NCBI GenBank assembly: GCA_041744575.1
Contig: JBGTKP010000022.1
Span: 1 to 50,217 of the forward strand
DNA from: JTS-RE37 sp041744575
GTDB taxonomy: Bacteria; Bacteroidota; Bacteroidia; Flavobacteriales; Flavobacteriaceae
Length of the DNA: 50,217 nucleotides
Direction: 5' to 3'
Of this stretch, positions 24,682 through 32,056 are shown in pieces. The notes beneath the pieces were generated by a model. The model was not told the DNA's origin. It searched no databases and was given only the letters and a program-made list of their open reading frames with translations. The position numbers and the translations under genes are program-made. Each line of letters starts with the position of its first letter. Positions within the stretch are counted from its first letter, which is position 1.

Positions 24682-26370
24682 TCACTGTACAAGTTCCAGC
24701 AGGGCAATATCGTAATTGTTATCGAGGACGACATTCCCGTTTTTAACAACGACCTCAGTTCCGGAATAAGTATCAAATAGTTTGGTGTCATCGCCGAAAA
24801 ATCCCTTGACCAGGAGCGACTTTTTACCTTTTGGCAAATCCAGGCCAACGACCACTTTGTCTTTGTAATCTCCGTTGGTATAGGTTCTGCTAAAGACATA
24901 GGGCGCTTTTTTCAGGCGTTTGTGTTTTCCTGCACCTACAGCGGGATGGTTTCTTCTGAATCTTCCCAGCTTCTGCCAATGCTCCAGGATGCCGGTCGTT
25001 TCCGGAATGCTGTCCAAATCCTCCCAATTCATAAAGGATCTTAGGGTAGCATCACCAAACGTGCCCTCAATGGTAAGACTCCGCGCTGTTTCATCTCCGT
25101 AATATATCTGGGATGCTCCGGGAGTCAGCATCAGAACGTTGGCAGATCTTATAGAATTCTTACGCTCTTTGTCGTAGGGGCTAGCGTCATCGTGGGAGGT
25201 GAGATAATTCAGGACCGTCTTTTCCTGTAGATCTGTGTGCAACAATTTGCTGTACTTACTAAAAATGGTCTCATAGTCATTCAGGGCGTCATGTTTCAGC
25301 TCAAAATTGATCAAACCCTTAAATCCATGTGCGAAATAATCCACCTTTCTGTCCCCAAAATCATAAGTCCGACCACTTGATATGCCGTATCCATACACTT
25401 CACCTACCATAAAAAAAGGCTGACTGTCCAGCACATGGTCAGGATGTTTCTTCTTCCATGTTTCAAAAGCCTTGGATGCCTCCTTGTAGAGTTCAGACCA
25501 GGCATTTTCATTCACATGTTTTGCGGTATCGACACGGAAACCATCGATTCCCAGATCATTTACATAATCGGTCAGCCATTTTATCAGATAGAACCTGGGA
25601 GCCCTGGGATATCCGGTCCTTTCAAAAAACAGGTGCAATTCATCCAGTTCCTTACTCAGCCGTCCTTCTGCCTTCCATTTGGCAAGCAGGGCGTCGGGAA
25701 GTTCCACAGGGGTATCGGATTCTGTAAGTATATCTGGAAGATTGGCAAGGCGGCAGGCGGTACTGTTCTGGTAGTCTGAAAAATCGCATACCGGATCCAT
25801 CCGCACCCATTCTTCCGGCCAAACGGGATCCACAGGTGTGATCGGTCCGGTATGGTTCAGTACCACGTCCATCAGGATTCGAATCCCCTTTTTATGCGCT
25901 GTTTTAACCAGTTTGTCCAGGTCTTTTTTGGTCCCGAAATTGGGATCAAGAACCGTCCAGTCCTTTGCCCAATATCCATGATAGCCGTAGGTATTCCCGT
26001 TCCCTTCATCAGTATCGCCGTGAATTTGCTCGACCACAGGGGTGAACCAGATGGCATTCACCCCCAGATCGGTAAAATAGCCTTCTTCGATTTTGGCGGT
26101 GATTCCCTCAAGGTCGCCACCCATAAAACCTCTAAGAGGACCTGTGGGATTTGTTCTGTCAAAATTAATATCTGTCTCTGTATTGCCGTTGTAAAAACGA
26201 TCTGTCAGCAGGAAGTAAACATTTGCACCTTCCCATACAAATGGGATCTGATTTTCCATTTTCGGAGGTTCATTGGCCATTACGGTAGTCTCTATAACAG
26301 GTCCTTTTTTTTCTTCTTTACAGCCTAAAAGTAGTACCGGGATTGCCAATGCAATCAGCCATTTAGTCAT
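24682..26370 (-). CDS. Alpha-amylase family (GH13) lipoprotein, MalS-like
   Basis: This 562-residue enzyme has lipobox LLLGC (Cys17), so it is anchored in the periplasm or at the surface. The GH13 barrel shows DVVLNHTG at 168-175, GFRVDTAKHV at 277-286 with nucleophile Asp281, acid/base Glu324 in VGEVYGY, and Asp394 in TSHDDAS. The segment RLANLPDILTES at 207-218, followed by an insertion and YLIKWLTDYV, resembles the periplasmic amylase MalS. A small C-terminal beta domain follows. It should cut alpha-1,4-glucans. No SusC/SusD pair is adjacent. Confidence 0.92.
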   Translation of the reverse strand: MTKWLIALAIPVLLLGCKEEKKGPVIETTVMANEPPKMENQIPFVWEGANVYFLLTDRFYNGNTETDINFDRTNPTGPLRGFMGGDLEGITAKIEEGYFTDLGVNAIWFTPVVEQIHGDTDEGNGNTYGYHGYWAKDWTVLDPNFGTKKDLDKLVKTAHKKGIRILMDVVLNHTGPITPVDPVWPEEWVRMDPVCDFSDYQNSTACRLANLPDILTESDTPVELPDALLAKWKAEGRLSKELDELHLFFERTGYPRAPRFYLIKWLTDYVNDLGIDGFRVDTAKHVNENAWSELYKEASKAFETWKKKHPDHVLDSQPFFMVGEVYGYGISSGRTYDFGDRKVDYFAHGFKGLINFELKHDALNDYETIFSKYSKLLHTDLQEKTVLNYLTSHDDASPYDKERKNSIRSANVLMLTPGASQIYYGDETARSLTIEGTFGDATLRSFMNWEDLDSIPETTGILEHWQKLGRFRRNHPAVGAGKHKRLKKAPYVFSRTYTNGDYKDKVVVGLDLPKGKKSLLVKGFFGDDTKLFDTYSGTEVVVKNGNVVLDNNYDIALLELVQ

Positions 26371-26419
26371 TGTAGCGGATTTTGGCTAAAGCTATAAAAT
26401 GCTCAGTGAAATAGAAAAT

Positions 26420-27199
26420 TTATTTTTCCCTGTTCAATACCTTATATTCTTCATAACAGCTGCTGATGGCGTCCAGGATTTGCAGGTCGTTGGCGGTTGT
26501 TATAAAGGAATTGGAATAGTTGCAGTTGGACAGAATATCGTCAATATCCATCTTATCGATCTGTAACAATTCTGTAAGTGTTTCCCTGTCGAACTTGGAT
26601 GCCAGCAGGTCCCGTATTTTGTCGTCGTCTTTCATTTGTCGAAGCTTGCGCATCTGATTTGGTTTTTTTCCGAAAAGATTGCGCAGTAAGTCCGCAGGAT
26701 TTAAAATGGCACCGAGAACCTTGGTTACGGCACTCGGGTTCTTATTTCCGGCTTCGTAGCTTTTGGAGAGTCCCGAAATACTGTATTGATAAGCCGTATT
26801 AACCGGGAGATTTTTAACATCTATTTCCAGATATCCCGTGAGCTGATAAGGCCGAACGATGACCTCCTCCAGGGCATACGCCAACTCGGTAAGGGCAATC
26901 TGGGTATTTTTGAATTTAAGCATATCATTGGTTACGCGGATCTTTTGCGATTTAAACCCCAGATAGGAAAAATAAAGTGTATCATTTGCGACTGCAGAAA
27001 TAGTAAATTTCCCTTCATTATTCGTAATGGTACCCACTACCTTGTTCAGATTCACAACATGGACGCTTTCCATTGGCTGGTCGGTCTGGGCGTTTACAAT
27101 AACCGCTTCAAATTTCTCATCCCCGCTGTTGTCATCTGTTTCCTGCGCAATGGCCAGGATGCCCGTGAGCAGGAAAAAAATGAGCCAAGTTTGTTTCAT
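26420..27199 (-). CDS. Exported carboxypeptidase-regulatory-like domain protein
   Basis: The 259 residues begin with a Sec signal peptide (cleavage near AIAQE, 19). A carboxypeptidase-regulatory-like beta-sandwich spans about 28-115 (EAVIVNAQTDQPMESVHVVNL, TNNEGKFTISA, DTLYFSYLGFKSQKI), as in the N-terminal part of TonB receptors. The remaining 140 residues are mostly helical, with no recognised domain and no barrel. It could be a periplasmic or surface adaptor. It lies 49 bp upstream of the amylase gene on the same strand and may share its transcript. Confidence 0.75.
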   Translation of the reverse strand: MKQTWLIFFLLTGILAIAQETDDNSGDEKFEAVIVNAQTDQPMESVHVVNLNKVVGTITNNEGKFTISAVANDTLYFSYLGFKSQKIRVTNDMLKFKNTQIALTELAYALEEVIVRPYQLTGYLEIDVKNLPVNTAYQYSISGLSKSYEAGNKNPSAVTKVLGAILNPADLLRNLFGKKPNQMRKLRQMKDDDKIRDLLASKFDRETLTELLQIDKMDIDDILSNCNYSNSFITTANDLQILDAISSCYEEYKVLNREK

Positions 27200-27230
27200 A
27201 AACCGAACAAGAATTTAAATTGCGAATAAA

Positions 27231-27262
27231 ACTAAAAAATACGCCTCAGCGTATTTTTTAGT
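27231..27262. terminator. Bidirectional terminator downstream of the DEAD-box helicase
   Basis: ACTAAAAAATACGC (27231-27244) and GCGTATTTTTTAGT (27249-27262) are perfect 14-nt inverted repeats around a CTCA loop, with poly-A and poly-T on the two flanks. It ends the helicase transcript (stop at 27273); the gene after it reads the same way. Confidence 0.88.
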
Positions 27263-27272
27263 AAGGAATTAA

Positions 27273-29039
27273 CTAATAAAACCCGTCTCTTTTTTTGCTC
27301 TTTTTCTTCCCTGACCTTCTGGGCTTGCCCTGAAAAGAAACCTTTTCGCGTCGTTTGCCTCCTGTTTTTTCATTACTTCGCCGCCGGCCTTTATCCTTGG
27401 GTCTTCGTGCTCCGCTTCCTTCCGGATGCTGGGAAAGCTCTACATTTACAAACCTTCCCTCCACCTTAAAATCCTTAAAGGTCGCCAGGATAAGATCTCC
27501 CAGGGCAGCATCGGTATTAAAAAAGGAAAAACTCTCCTTGACATCGACTTTGTAAATGTCGTCCTTCCCGACATCGAGAGTATCTTTTAAGAAATCCTTC
27601 AGGGACATCCAGTCATAGCCATCCTTTTCGCCTACATTGATAAAGTAGCGCAGGGAACCATTGCTTTGAAAATCGTCCCCGGAATTCCTGTTTTTCTCTT
27701 TGGTGCCAGGCACACCTGCATTCTGTATATCCTTGCTCCGATTGTAATAATCAAAAAAACGCGAAAACTCAACGGAAACAATTTTTCTAATCAGTTCCTC
27801 CCTGTCAATACCTTCAAAGACATCCCTGATGGCAGGTAAAAATGGAGTTACCGCCTCGTCGACCTCAGTATTCCGGATATTGCTTGCCAGGTGATATAAC
27901 TGAATTTCACAAATTTCCATGCCGGTCGGCATCTTTTTCTCGATGAATTTCTGGCGGATCATCTTCTCAATCGCATGGATCTTCCGAAGTTCACTTCGGG
28001 TAATGATCACCATTGAAATCCCTGATTTCCCTGCCCGGCCAGTTCGCCCGCTACGGTGTGTATAGGTTTCTATCTCATCCGGCAACTGGTAGTTGATAAC
28101 ATGAGTAATATCATCTACATCGATCCCACGGGCGGCCACGTCAGTGGCTACCAGAAGCTGGATCTGCTTCTTCCGAAACGAGCCCATGACCAGATCGCGC
28201 TGATTCTGACTAAGGTCCCCGTGCAGTGCGCCTGCGTTGTAACCATCTTCTATTAATTTTTCAGCTACTTTTTGAGTATCTCTTTTTGTGCGGCAGAAAA
28301 CAAGAGAAAAAATACCAGGATTTGTGTCTGCCAGGCGTTTCAACGCCGGGTACCTGTCCCTACCGCCCACAACATAGTATTCATGCTGCACAGTATCCAC
28401 TCCCGAATTTTTAGTACCTACCGTAATCTCTTTAGGTTGGTGCATGAATTTTTTGGCGATCTCGGCAACTTCTTTGGGCATGGTTGCTGAAAACAGCCAG
28501 GTAGATTTTTCTTTTGGGGTATTCGATAGAATGTCCTGAATATCCTCGTAAAAACCCATGTTCAGCATTTCATCGGCTTCATCGAGAATACAGTAGTCGA
28601 TCCTGGAAATATCCACAATTCCCCTGCCGATCATGTCCTTCATCCTTCCCGGGGTAGCCACTACGATTTGGGCGCCTTTTTTAACTTGCCTGGCCTGTTC
28701 GGTAATGCTTGCCCCTCCGTAAATAGCTACTACATTGATCCCCTTTATATATTTTGAATACAACTGGAGTTCATTGGTAATCTGAAGGCAGAGCTCCCTC
28801 GTAGGGGAAAGGATCAATCCCTGAGTGGTTCTGCTTTCACTCTGAATTTTCTGGATGAGCGGAAAACCAAAAGCAGCGGTTTTACCGGTACCGGTCTGGG
28901 CCAGGGCAACCAGATCAGTTTCACTTTGAAGTAAAATGGGAATCGATTTTTCCTGGACTTCGGATGGGGTTTCAAAACCAAGATCGGCAATAGCGTCTAA
29001 TAAGGGCTTGTTCAGCCCCAGCGCTTCAAATTTTGTCAT
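27273..29039 (-). CDS. deaD: DEAD-box ATP-dependent RNA helicase (DeaD/CsdA type)
   Basis: This 588-residue helicase has a Q motif (FEALGL...FETPSEVQ), AQTGTGKT at 47-54, PTRELC, DEAD at about 153, SAT, and HRSGRTGRAG in the second RecA domain. A DbpA-type RNA-binding domain (about 480-550, FSFFNTDAALGDLILATFKD) and a Lys/Arg/Gly-rich tail follow. It unwinds structured RNA during ribosome assembly and in the cold. The leader is about 100 nt long, much longer than elsewhere in the window, as in cold-shock helicase genes. Confidence 0.95.
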   Translation of the reverse strand: MTKFEALGLNKPLLDAIADLGFETPSEVQEKSIPILLQSETDLVALAQTGTGKTAAFGFPLIQKIQSESRTTQGLILSPTRELCLQITNELQLYSKYIKGINVVAIYGGASITEQARQVKKGAQIVVATPGRMKDMIGRGIVDISRIDYCILDEADEMLNMGFYEDIQDILSNTPKEKSTWLFSATMPKEVAEIAKKFMHQPKEITVGTKNSGVDTVQHEYYVVGGRDRYPALKRLADTNPGIFSLVFCRTKRDTQKVAEKLIEDGYNAGALHGDLSQNQRDLVMGSFRKKQIQLLVATDVAARGIDVDDITHVINYQLPDEIETYTHRSGRTGRAGKSGISMVIITRSELRKIHAIEKMIRQKFIEKKMPTGMEICEIQLYHLASNIRNTEVDEAVTPFLPAIRDVFEGIDREELIRKIVSVEFSRFFDYYNRSKDIQNAGVPGTKEKNRNSGDDFQSNGSLRYFINVGEKDGYDWMSLKDFLKDTLDVGKDDIYKVDVKESFSFFNTDAALGDLILATFKDFKVEGRFVNVELSQHPEGSGARRPKDKGRRRSNEKTGGKRREKVSFQGKPRRSGKKKSKKRDGFY

Positions 29040-29150
29040 AAGGTGTTATAAATTTCTAATCGCAAATAAGTATGTTGCAGAGAGCGATTTTCATTATAAC
29101 CCATGAGACCCAGCGCAACACATGCTATACCAGCGGCATTATTTCGGCTG

Positions 29151-29158
29151 CAAAGATA
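29151..29158 (-). promoter_or_regulatory. -7 box for the helicase gene, with long leader
   Basis: TATCTTTG on the minus strand matches TAnnTTTG exactly and is followed by CA. The expected transcript start near 29146 gives a leader of about 105 nt to the ATG at 29039. No ideal -33 TTG is present. Confidence 0.5.
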
Positions 29159-29236
29159 CTCTTATTTACCGACATGGCACTATTTCGCGGTCTATTGGTC
29201 AGTTACCTGCACTCAGATGAGACTCTGGTTGGCATC

Positions 29237-29818
29237 TCAGGGTAGGGGATGGGCAAGATATCGCAGTAACTGTTTCATGGCCTTTCCTCTGTGACTGATC
29301 TCGTTTTTGACGGGCATGGGTAGTTCTGCAAAAGTCTGGGAATATCCCCTGGGCTGAAAAACTGCGTCATATCCGAAGCCTCCCTCCCCACGCTTTTCCA
29401 GCGTGATCTCCCCGTCGGCCACTCCTTCGAAAAGTATCGGCTCTTCTGTAATTAAAAGGGCAATGACCGTTTTAAATTGGGCCATTCTGTTGTCTTTGTT
29501 TTTCAGCATTTTCAACAATTTATCCATATTTGCCGCAGCATCTTTCCCGGGGCCTGCAAAGCGTGCTGAATAGACACCGGGAGCCCCATTGAGCGCTTGT
29601 GTCAAAAGTCCTGAGTCGTCTGAAAAGGCTGGGTACCCATAGGTATTTTTAATGTGTAGCGCCTTGGCGATCGCATTGCCCTCGAGTGTGGCTGAGGTCT
29701 CTGGGATCTCAGAATCACAACCTATATCGTGCAGGGATAGCAATCGGAGATGCGCCGGGATCATGGCTTTTATTTCCTGAAATTTATGAGAATTATGTGT
29801 CGCAAATACGAGGTCCAT
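29237..29818 (-). CDS. rdgB: XTP/dITP (non-canonical purine NTP) pyrophosphatase
   Basis: The 193 residues match the RdgB/HAM1 family along their whole length: FATHNSHKFQEI at 5-16 (substrate-binding start), SDDSGLLTQALNGAPGVYSARFAG in two adjoining motifs, and the C-terminal FGYDAVFQP and SHRGKAM. It hydrolyses ITP, dITP and XTP to monophosphates, keeping deaminated purines out of nucleic acids. It is a single gene with its own -7 box. Confidence 0.96.
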   Translation of the reverse strand: MDLVFATHNSHKFQEIKAMIPAHLRLLSLHDIGCDSEIPETSATLEGNAIAKALHIKNTYGYPAFSDDSGLLTQALNGAPGVYSARFAGPGKDAAANMDKLLKMLKNKDNRMAQFKTVIALLITEEPILFEGVADGEITLEKRGEGGFGYDAVFQPRGYSQTFAELPMPVKNEISHRGKAMKQLLRYLAHPLP

Positions 29819-29855
29819 CGCTGGGCTTTTTTGGGAAAAGATGTTCTGAAGTTTT

Positions 29856-29878
29856 CAAAAATAGTACTTTTAAGTTTC
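29856..29878. promoter_or_regulatory. Divergent promoter pair between rdgB and the ICMT-like gene
   Basis: On the minus strand TATTTTTG (29863-29856) matches TAnnTTTG exactly and serves rdgB. On the plus strand TAAGTTTC (29871-29878) differs at one base and lies about 14 nt before the ATG at 29892. Confidence 0.4.
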
Positions 29879-29891
29879 CGATCACTGAAAT

Positions 29892-30344
29892 ATGAAACTG
29901 AAGATCCCCCCTGTACTGGTCATGTTCGTTTTTGCCGCTCTGATGCTCCTTCTTGACAGGTTCCTCCCGGTAGGCGAATATCATTTTCTCGGAAGAATAT
30001 ATCTTGCCACCGCTTGTGCTGTGGGGGGCTTGGCCATATGTACCATTGCCATTTTCCAGTTTCTTAAAGCCGGAACTACCTCAGATCCTACAGCCCCCTC
30101 CGCTGCCACGCGGCTCGTTACACATGGTATTTATAAATATTCACGGAATCCCATGTATTTGTCGATGCTGCTGCTGCTGCTGGCACTAGGTCTGAAACTT
30201 GGAAATGCATTTAATACGGTTACAGCGGCTTTTTATGTGGCGTACATGAATAAGTTCCAGATCTTTCCTGAAGAAACAGCGCTTACCATCTTATTTGGAA
30301 AGGAATATCAACAGTATTTGTTGCGGGTAAGAAGGTGGTTTTAG
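29892..30344 (+). CDS. ICMT/PEMT-like membrane methyltransferase
   Basis: The 150 residues hold about four transmembrane helices and the C-terminal signature of isoprenylcysteine carboxyl methyltransferases and phospholipid N-methyltransferases: GIYKYSRNPMYLSM at about 75-88 and EETALTILFGKEYQQYLLRVRRWF in two blocks at the end, which bind S-adenosylmethionine. Bacterial members are small and mostly uncharacterised; a lipid or small-molecule thiol is the likely acceptor (inference). Confidence 0.85.
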   Translation: MKLKIPPVLVMFVFAALMLLLDRFLPVGEYHFLGRIYLATACAVGGLAICTIAIFQFLKAGTTSDPTAPSAATRLVTHGIYKYSRNPMYLSMLLLLLALGLKLGNAFNTVTAAFYVAYMNKFQIFPEETALTILFGKEYQQYLLRVRRWF

Positions 30345-30410
30345 GATAGCAGCTTGAAGACTGATTTCGTCCAAATATTAGCATTTTAAATTATATTTAT
30401 ATATTATTAT

Positions 30411-30448
30411 TATATTTGCTTATAATTTTATATATTAGCTTAAAAGCT
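30411..30448 (+). promoter_or_regulatory. Promoter box and inverted repeat upstream of the SatD-like gene
   Basis: TATATTTG (30411-30418) matches the -7 consensus exactly inside a very AT-rich stretch (30380-30440). Downstream of it AGCTT (30437-30441) and AAGCT (30444-30448) form an inverted repeat within the leader, 7 nt before the GTG start. It could be an operator for the gene's own HTH protein (inference). Confidence 0.4.
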
Positions 30449-30455
30449 TATAGAT

Positions 30456-31067
30456 GTGATTGCTATCATAACAGGTGACCTTGTCAATTCCGCAGAACGC
30501 AAAGCATCCGAATGGATGCCGGTACTCAAAGGATATTTTTCTACCCTGGGGGATACTCCAGGTTGCTGGGATATTTACCGTGGGGATGAATTTCAGCTCA
30601 AAATACCCGTGGATAAAGCCTTGCGAACTGCCATTCATATCAAAGCTCTCATTAAGTCGATGAAAGACCTGGATGTTCGCCTTGCGATCGGCACAGGAGA
30701 GGAGACCTATTCCGGTACAGGAATCACCGACTCAAATGGTCCGGCATACCAGCGTTCCGGTCAACTCTTTGAAACTTTGAAAGCTCGCAGACTGAACCTG
30801 GCCATGGCCACGGGTAATACTGAATATGACGACACCATCAACCTGATGCTCCATCTGGCTTTACACATTATGGATGGCTGGAGTACGGTATCGGCTGAAG
30901 CGATTGCTTATGCACTGCATTATCCGGAGGCCTCGCAAGCCGAAATTGCAAAACTTCTGGATATACAGCAATCCGCGGTCAGTCAGCGGCAGAAAAGGGC
31001 AAGGCTCGACCTGGTCGTCGAAGTGATCCGATACAGCAACAAAACCCTCAAAGAAAATACCCTATGA
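30456..31067 (+). CDS. SatD-like protein: cyclase-like N-terminal domain plus C-terminal HTH
   Basis: The 203 residues start at GTG 30456. The N-terminal half (1-120) has IITGDLVNS with Asp8, RGDEF at 42-46, RLAIGTGE at 75-82 and GPAYQRSGQLFETL at 95-108. These follow the order of class III nucleotidyl cyclases and GGDEF domains (metal Asp, second Asp in a beta hairpin, GIHTG, and A-x-N-L-A-A-R-L). The C-terminal part (159-182, QAEIAKLLDIQQSAVSQRQKRA) is a helix-turn-helix. I place it in the SatD family from memory. Nucleotide binding is inferred. It overlaps the next gene by 4 nt. Confidence 0.75.
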   Translation: MIAIITGDLVNSAERKASEWMPVLKGYFSTLGDTPGCWDIYRGDEFQLKIPVDKALRTAIHIKALIKSMKDLDVRLAIGTGEETYSGTGITDSNGPAYQRSGQLFETLKARRLNLAMATGNTEYDDTINLMLHLALHIMDGWSTVSAEAIAYALHYPEASQAEIAKLLDIQQSAVSQRQKRARLDLVVEVIRYSNKTLKENTL

Positions 31068-31765
31068 TGCTTCTTACAAAACTCCTGCTTGCCCATCTGC
31101 TGGGCGACTTCGTTTTTCAACCCCTGCGCTGGGTACTGCACAAGGAATCAAATAAAATTAAATCTGTTTACCTATATGTGCATGTTCTGGTTCATTTTGT
31201 GCTTATCATGCTGTTACTTTGGGACCTGCAGGCCTGGAAACTGGCCCTTATCATCGCAATTGCACATTATCTGACAGACCTTGGTAAGTTGTATGCCAAT
31301 CCCTATTTCAAAAAAAAAAGCATCCCGTTTTTTGCAGACCAGGGGCTCCATCTTGCAGTGCTTATATGCGTGGCTTACTATGGCCACCTCGGCCAACAAG
31401 TGGAGCAGTTCATCCAACACCTCAACTGGCAGCTGATAACTTCCGTGGTATTTGTCAGCTTTCCGTCAGCCATTATTATGAGCAAGCTGCTCGAGGGGAT
31501 GTCGGATCAAATAGAACTCGACCATAAATCGTTACCCAACGCTGGAAAATACATTGGGATCATAGAGCGACTTTTTGTCCTGCTATTTATAATTTTAGGA
31601 AGGTGGGAGGCCATTGGCCTGCTGATAACGGCAAAATCTGTTTTTCGTTTCAACGATCTGAAGGAAAGCAACAGCAGAAAACTTACAGAGTATATCCTGA
31701 TAGGCACCCTCATGAGTTTCGGGATCGCTATTTTAACCGGCGTGCTGTACCTGCATTATCGGTGA
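31064..31765 (+). CDS. DUF3307 integral membrane protein
   Basis: The 233 residues contain about six hydrophobic helices. The opening LLAHLLGDFVFQP (7-19) and IAIAHYLTDLGKLY (about 65-78) are DUF3307 hallmarks, with His/Asp pairs inside helices that could bind a metal. The family has no known function. The ATGA overlap with the SatD-like gene shows translational coupling, so the two probably act together, for example as a membrane effector and a cytoplasmic sensor (inference). Confidence 0.8.
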   Translation: MMLLTKLLLAHLLGDFVFQPLRWVLHKESNKIKSVYLYVHVLVHFVLIMLLLWDLQAWKLALIIAIAHYLTDLGKLYANPYFKKKSIPFFADQGLHLAVLICVAYYGHLGQQVEQFIQHLNWQLITSVVFVSFPSAIIMSKLLEGMSDQIELDHKSLPNAGKYIGIIERLFVLLFIILGRWEAIGLLITAKSVFRFNDLKESNSRKLTEYILIGTLMSFGIAILTGVLYLHYR

Positions 31766-31913
31766 ACCGGTCATTATTAAGATGCTGCCACTAGCTGATA
31801 CCGTGGCTTTCAACGCCATCAACTTTACCTTCTGTCATAGTCCGTTTATATTTAGATGTAATTGCGGATAATCCACTAGTGCCTTTAGTTTCTGAAGTCT
31901 TAATAACGTCAAA

Positions 31914-31983
31914 GGCGAGACGAGGTATCCATTTCCCGAACAGAAGGCTCTATGACACGGGAAAGTCCGATGAAAAGTCTGCC
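31914..31983 (+). ncRNA. Candidate structured RNA or DNA element, family unknown
   Basis: In the 291-bp gap before the serine-biosynthesis gene, GGCGAGAC (31914-31921) pairs with GTCTGCC (31977-31983) with one bulged G. Inside it TTTCCCG (31932-31938) pairs perfectly with CGGGAAA (31958-31964). An 8-nt segment TGTCATAG at about 31834-31841 is also complementary to CTATGACA (31950-31957), offering an alternative fold. The visible promoter for the next gene lies downstream, so this is not obviously its leader. No open frame spans the gap. I recognise no riboswitch or sRNA family. Confidence 0.3.
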
Positions 31984-32029
31984 GGCCTTAAATTTAAATG
32001 GAATGGAAGGGGGAGACCAATTTAATTTT

Positions 32030-32037
32030 TACTTTTG
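32030..32037 (+). promoter_or_regulatory. -7 box for the SerB-SerA fusion gene
   Basis: TACTTTTG matches TAnnTTTG exactly, followed by CA. Transcription would start near 32042, leaving a leader of only about 15-24 nt. No TTG lies at the -33 distance. Confidence 0.45.
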
Positions 32038-32056
32038 CATCTTAATTTTTTAATGG

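Noticed and set aside
31958..31983. CGGGAAAGTCCG recalling the conserved 5' segment of RNase P RNA, or a group II intron fragment
   Set aside because: The other conserved RNase P segments are absent in the flanks, the gap is too short for a full RNase P RNA, and no intron domain V or reverse transcriptase is nearby.
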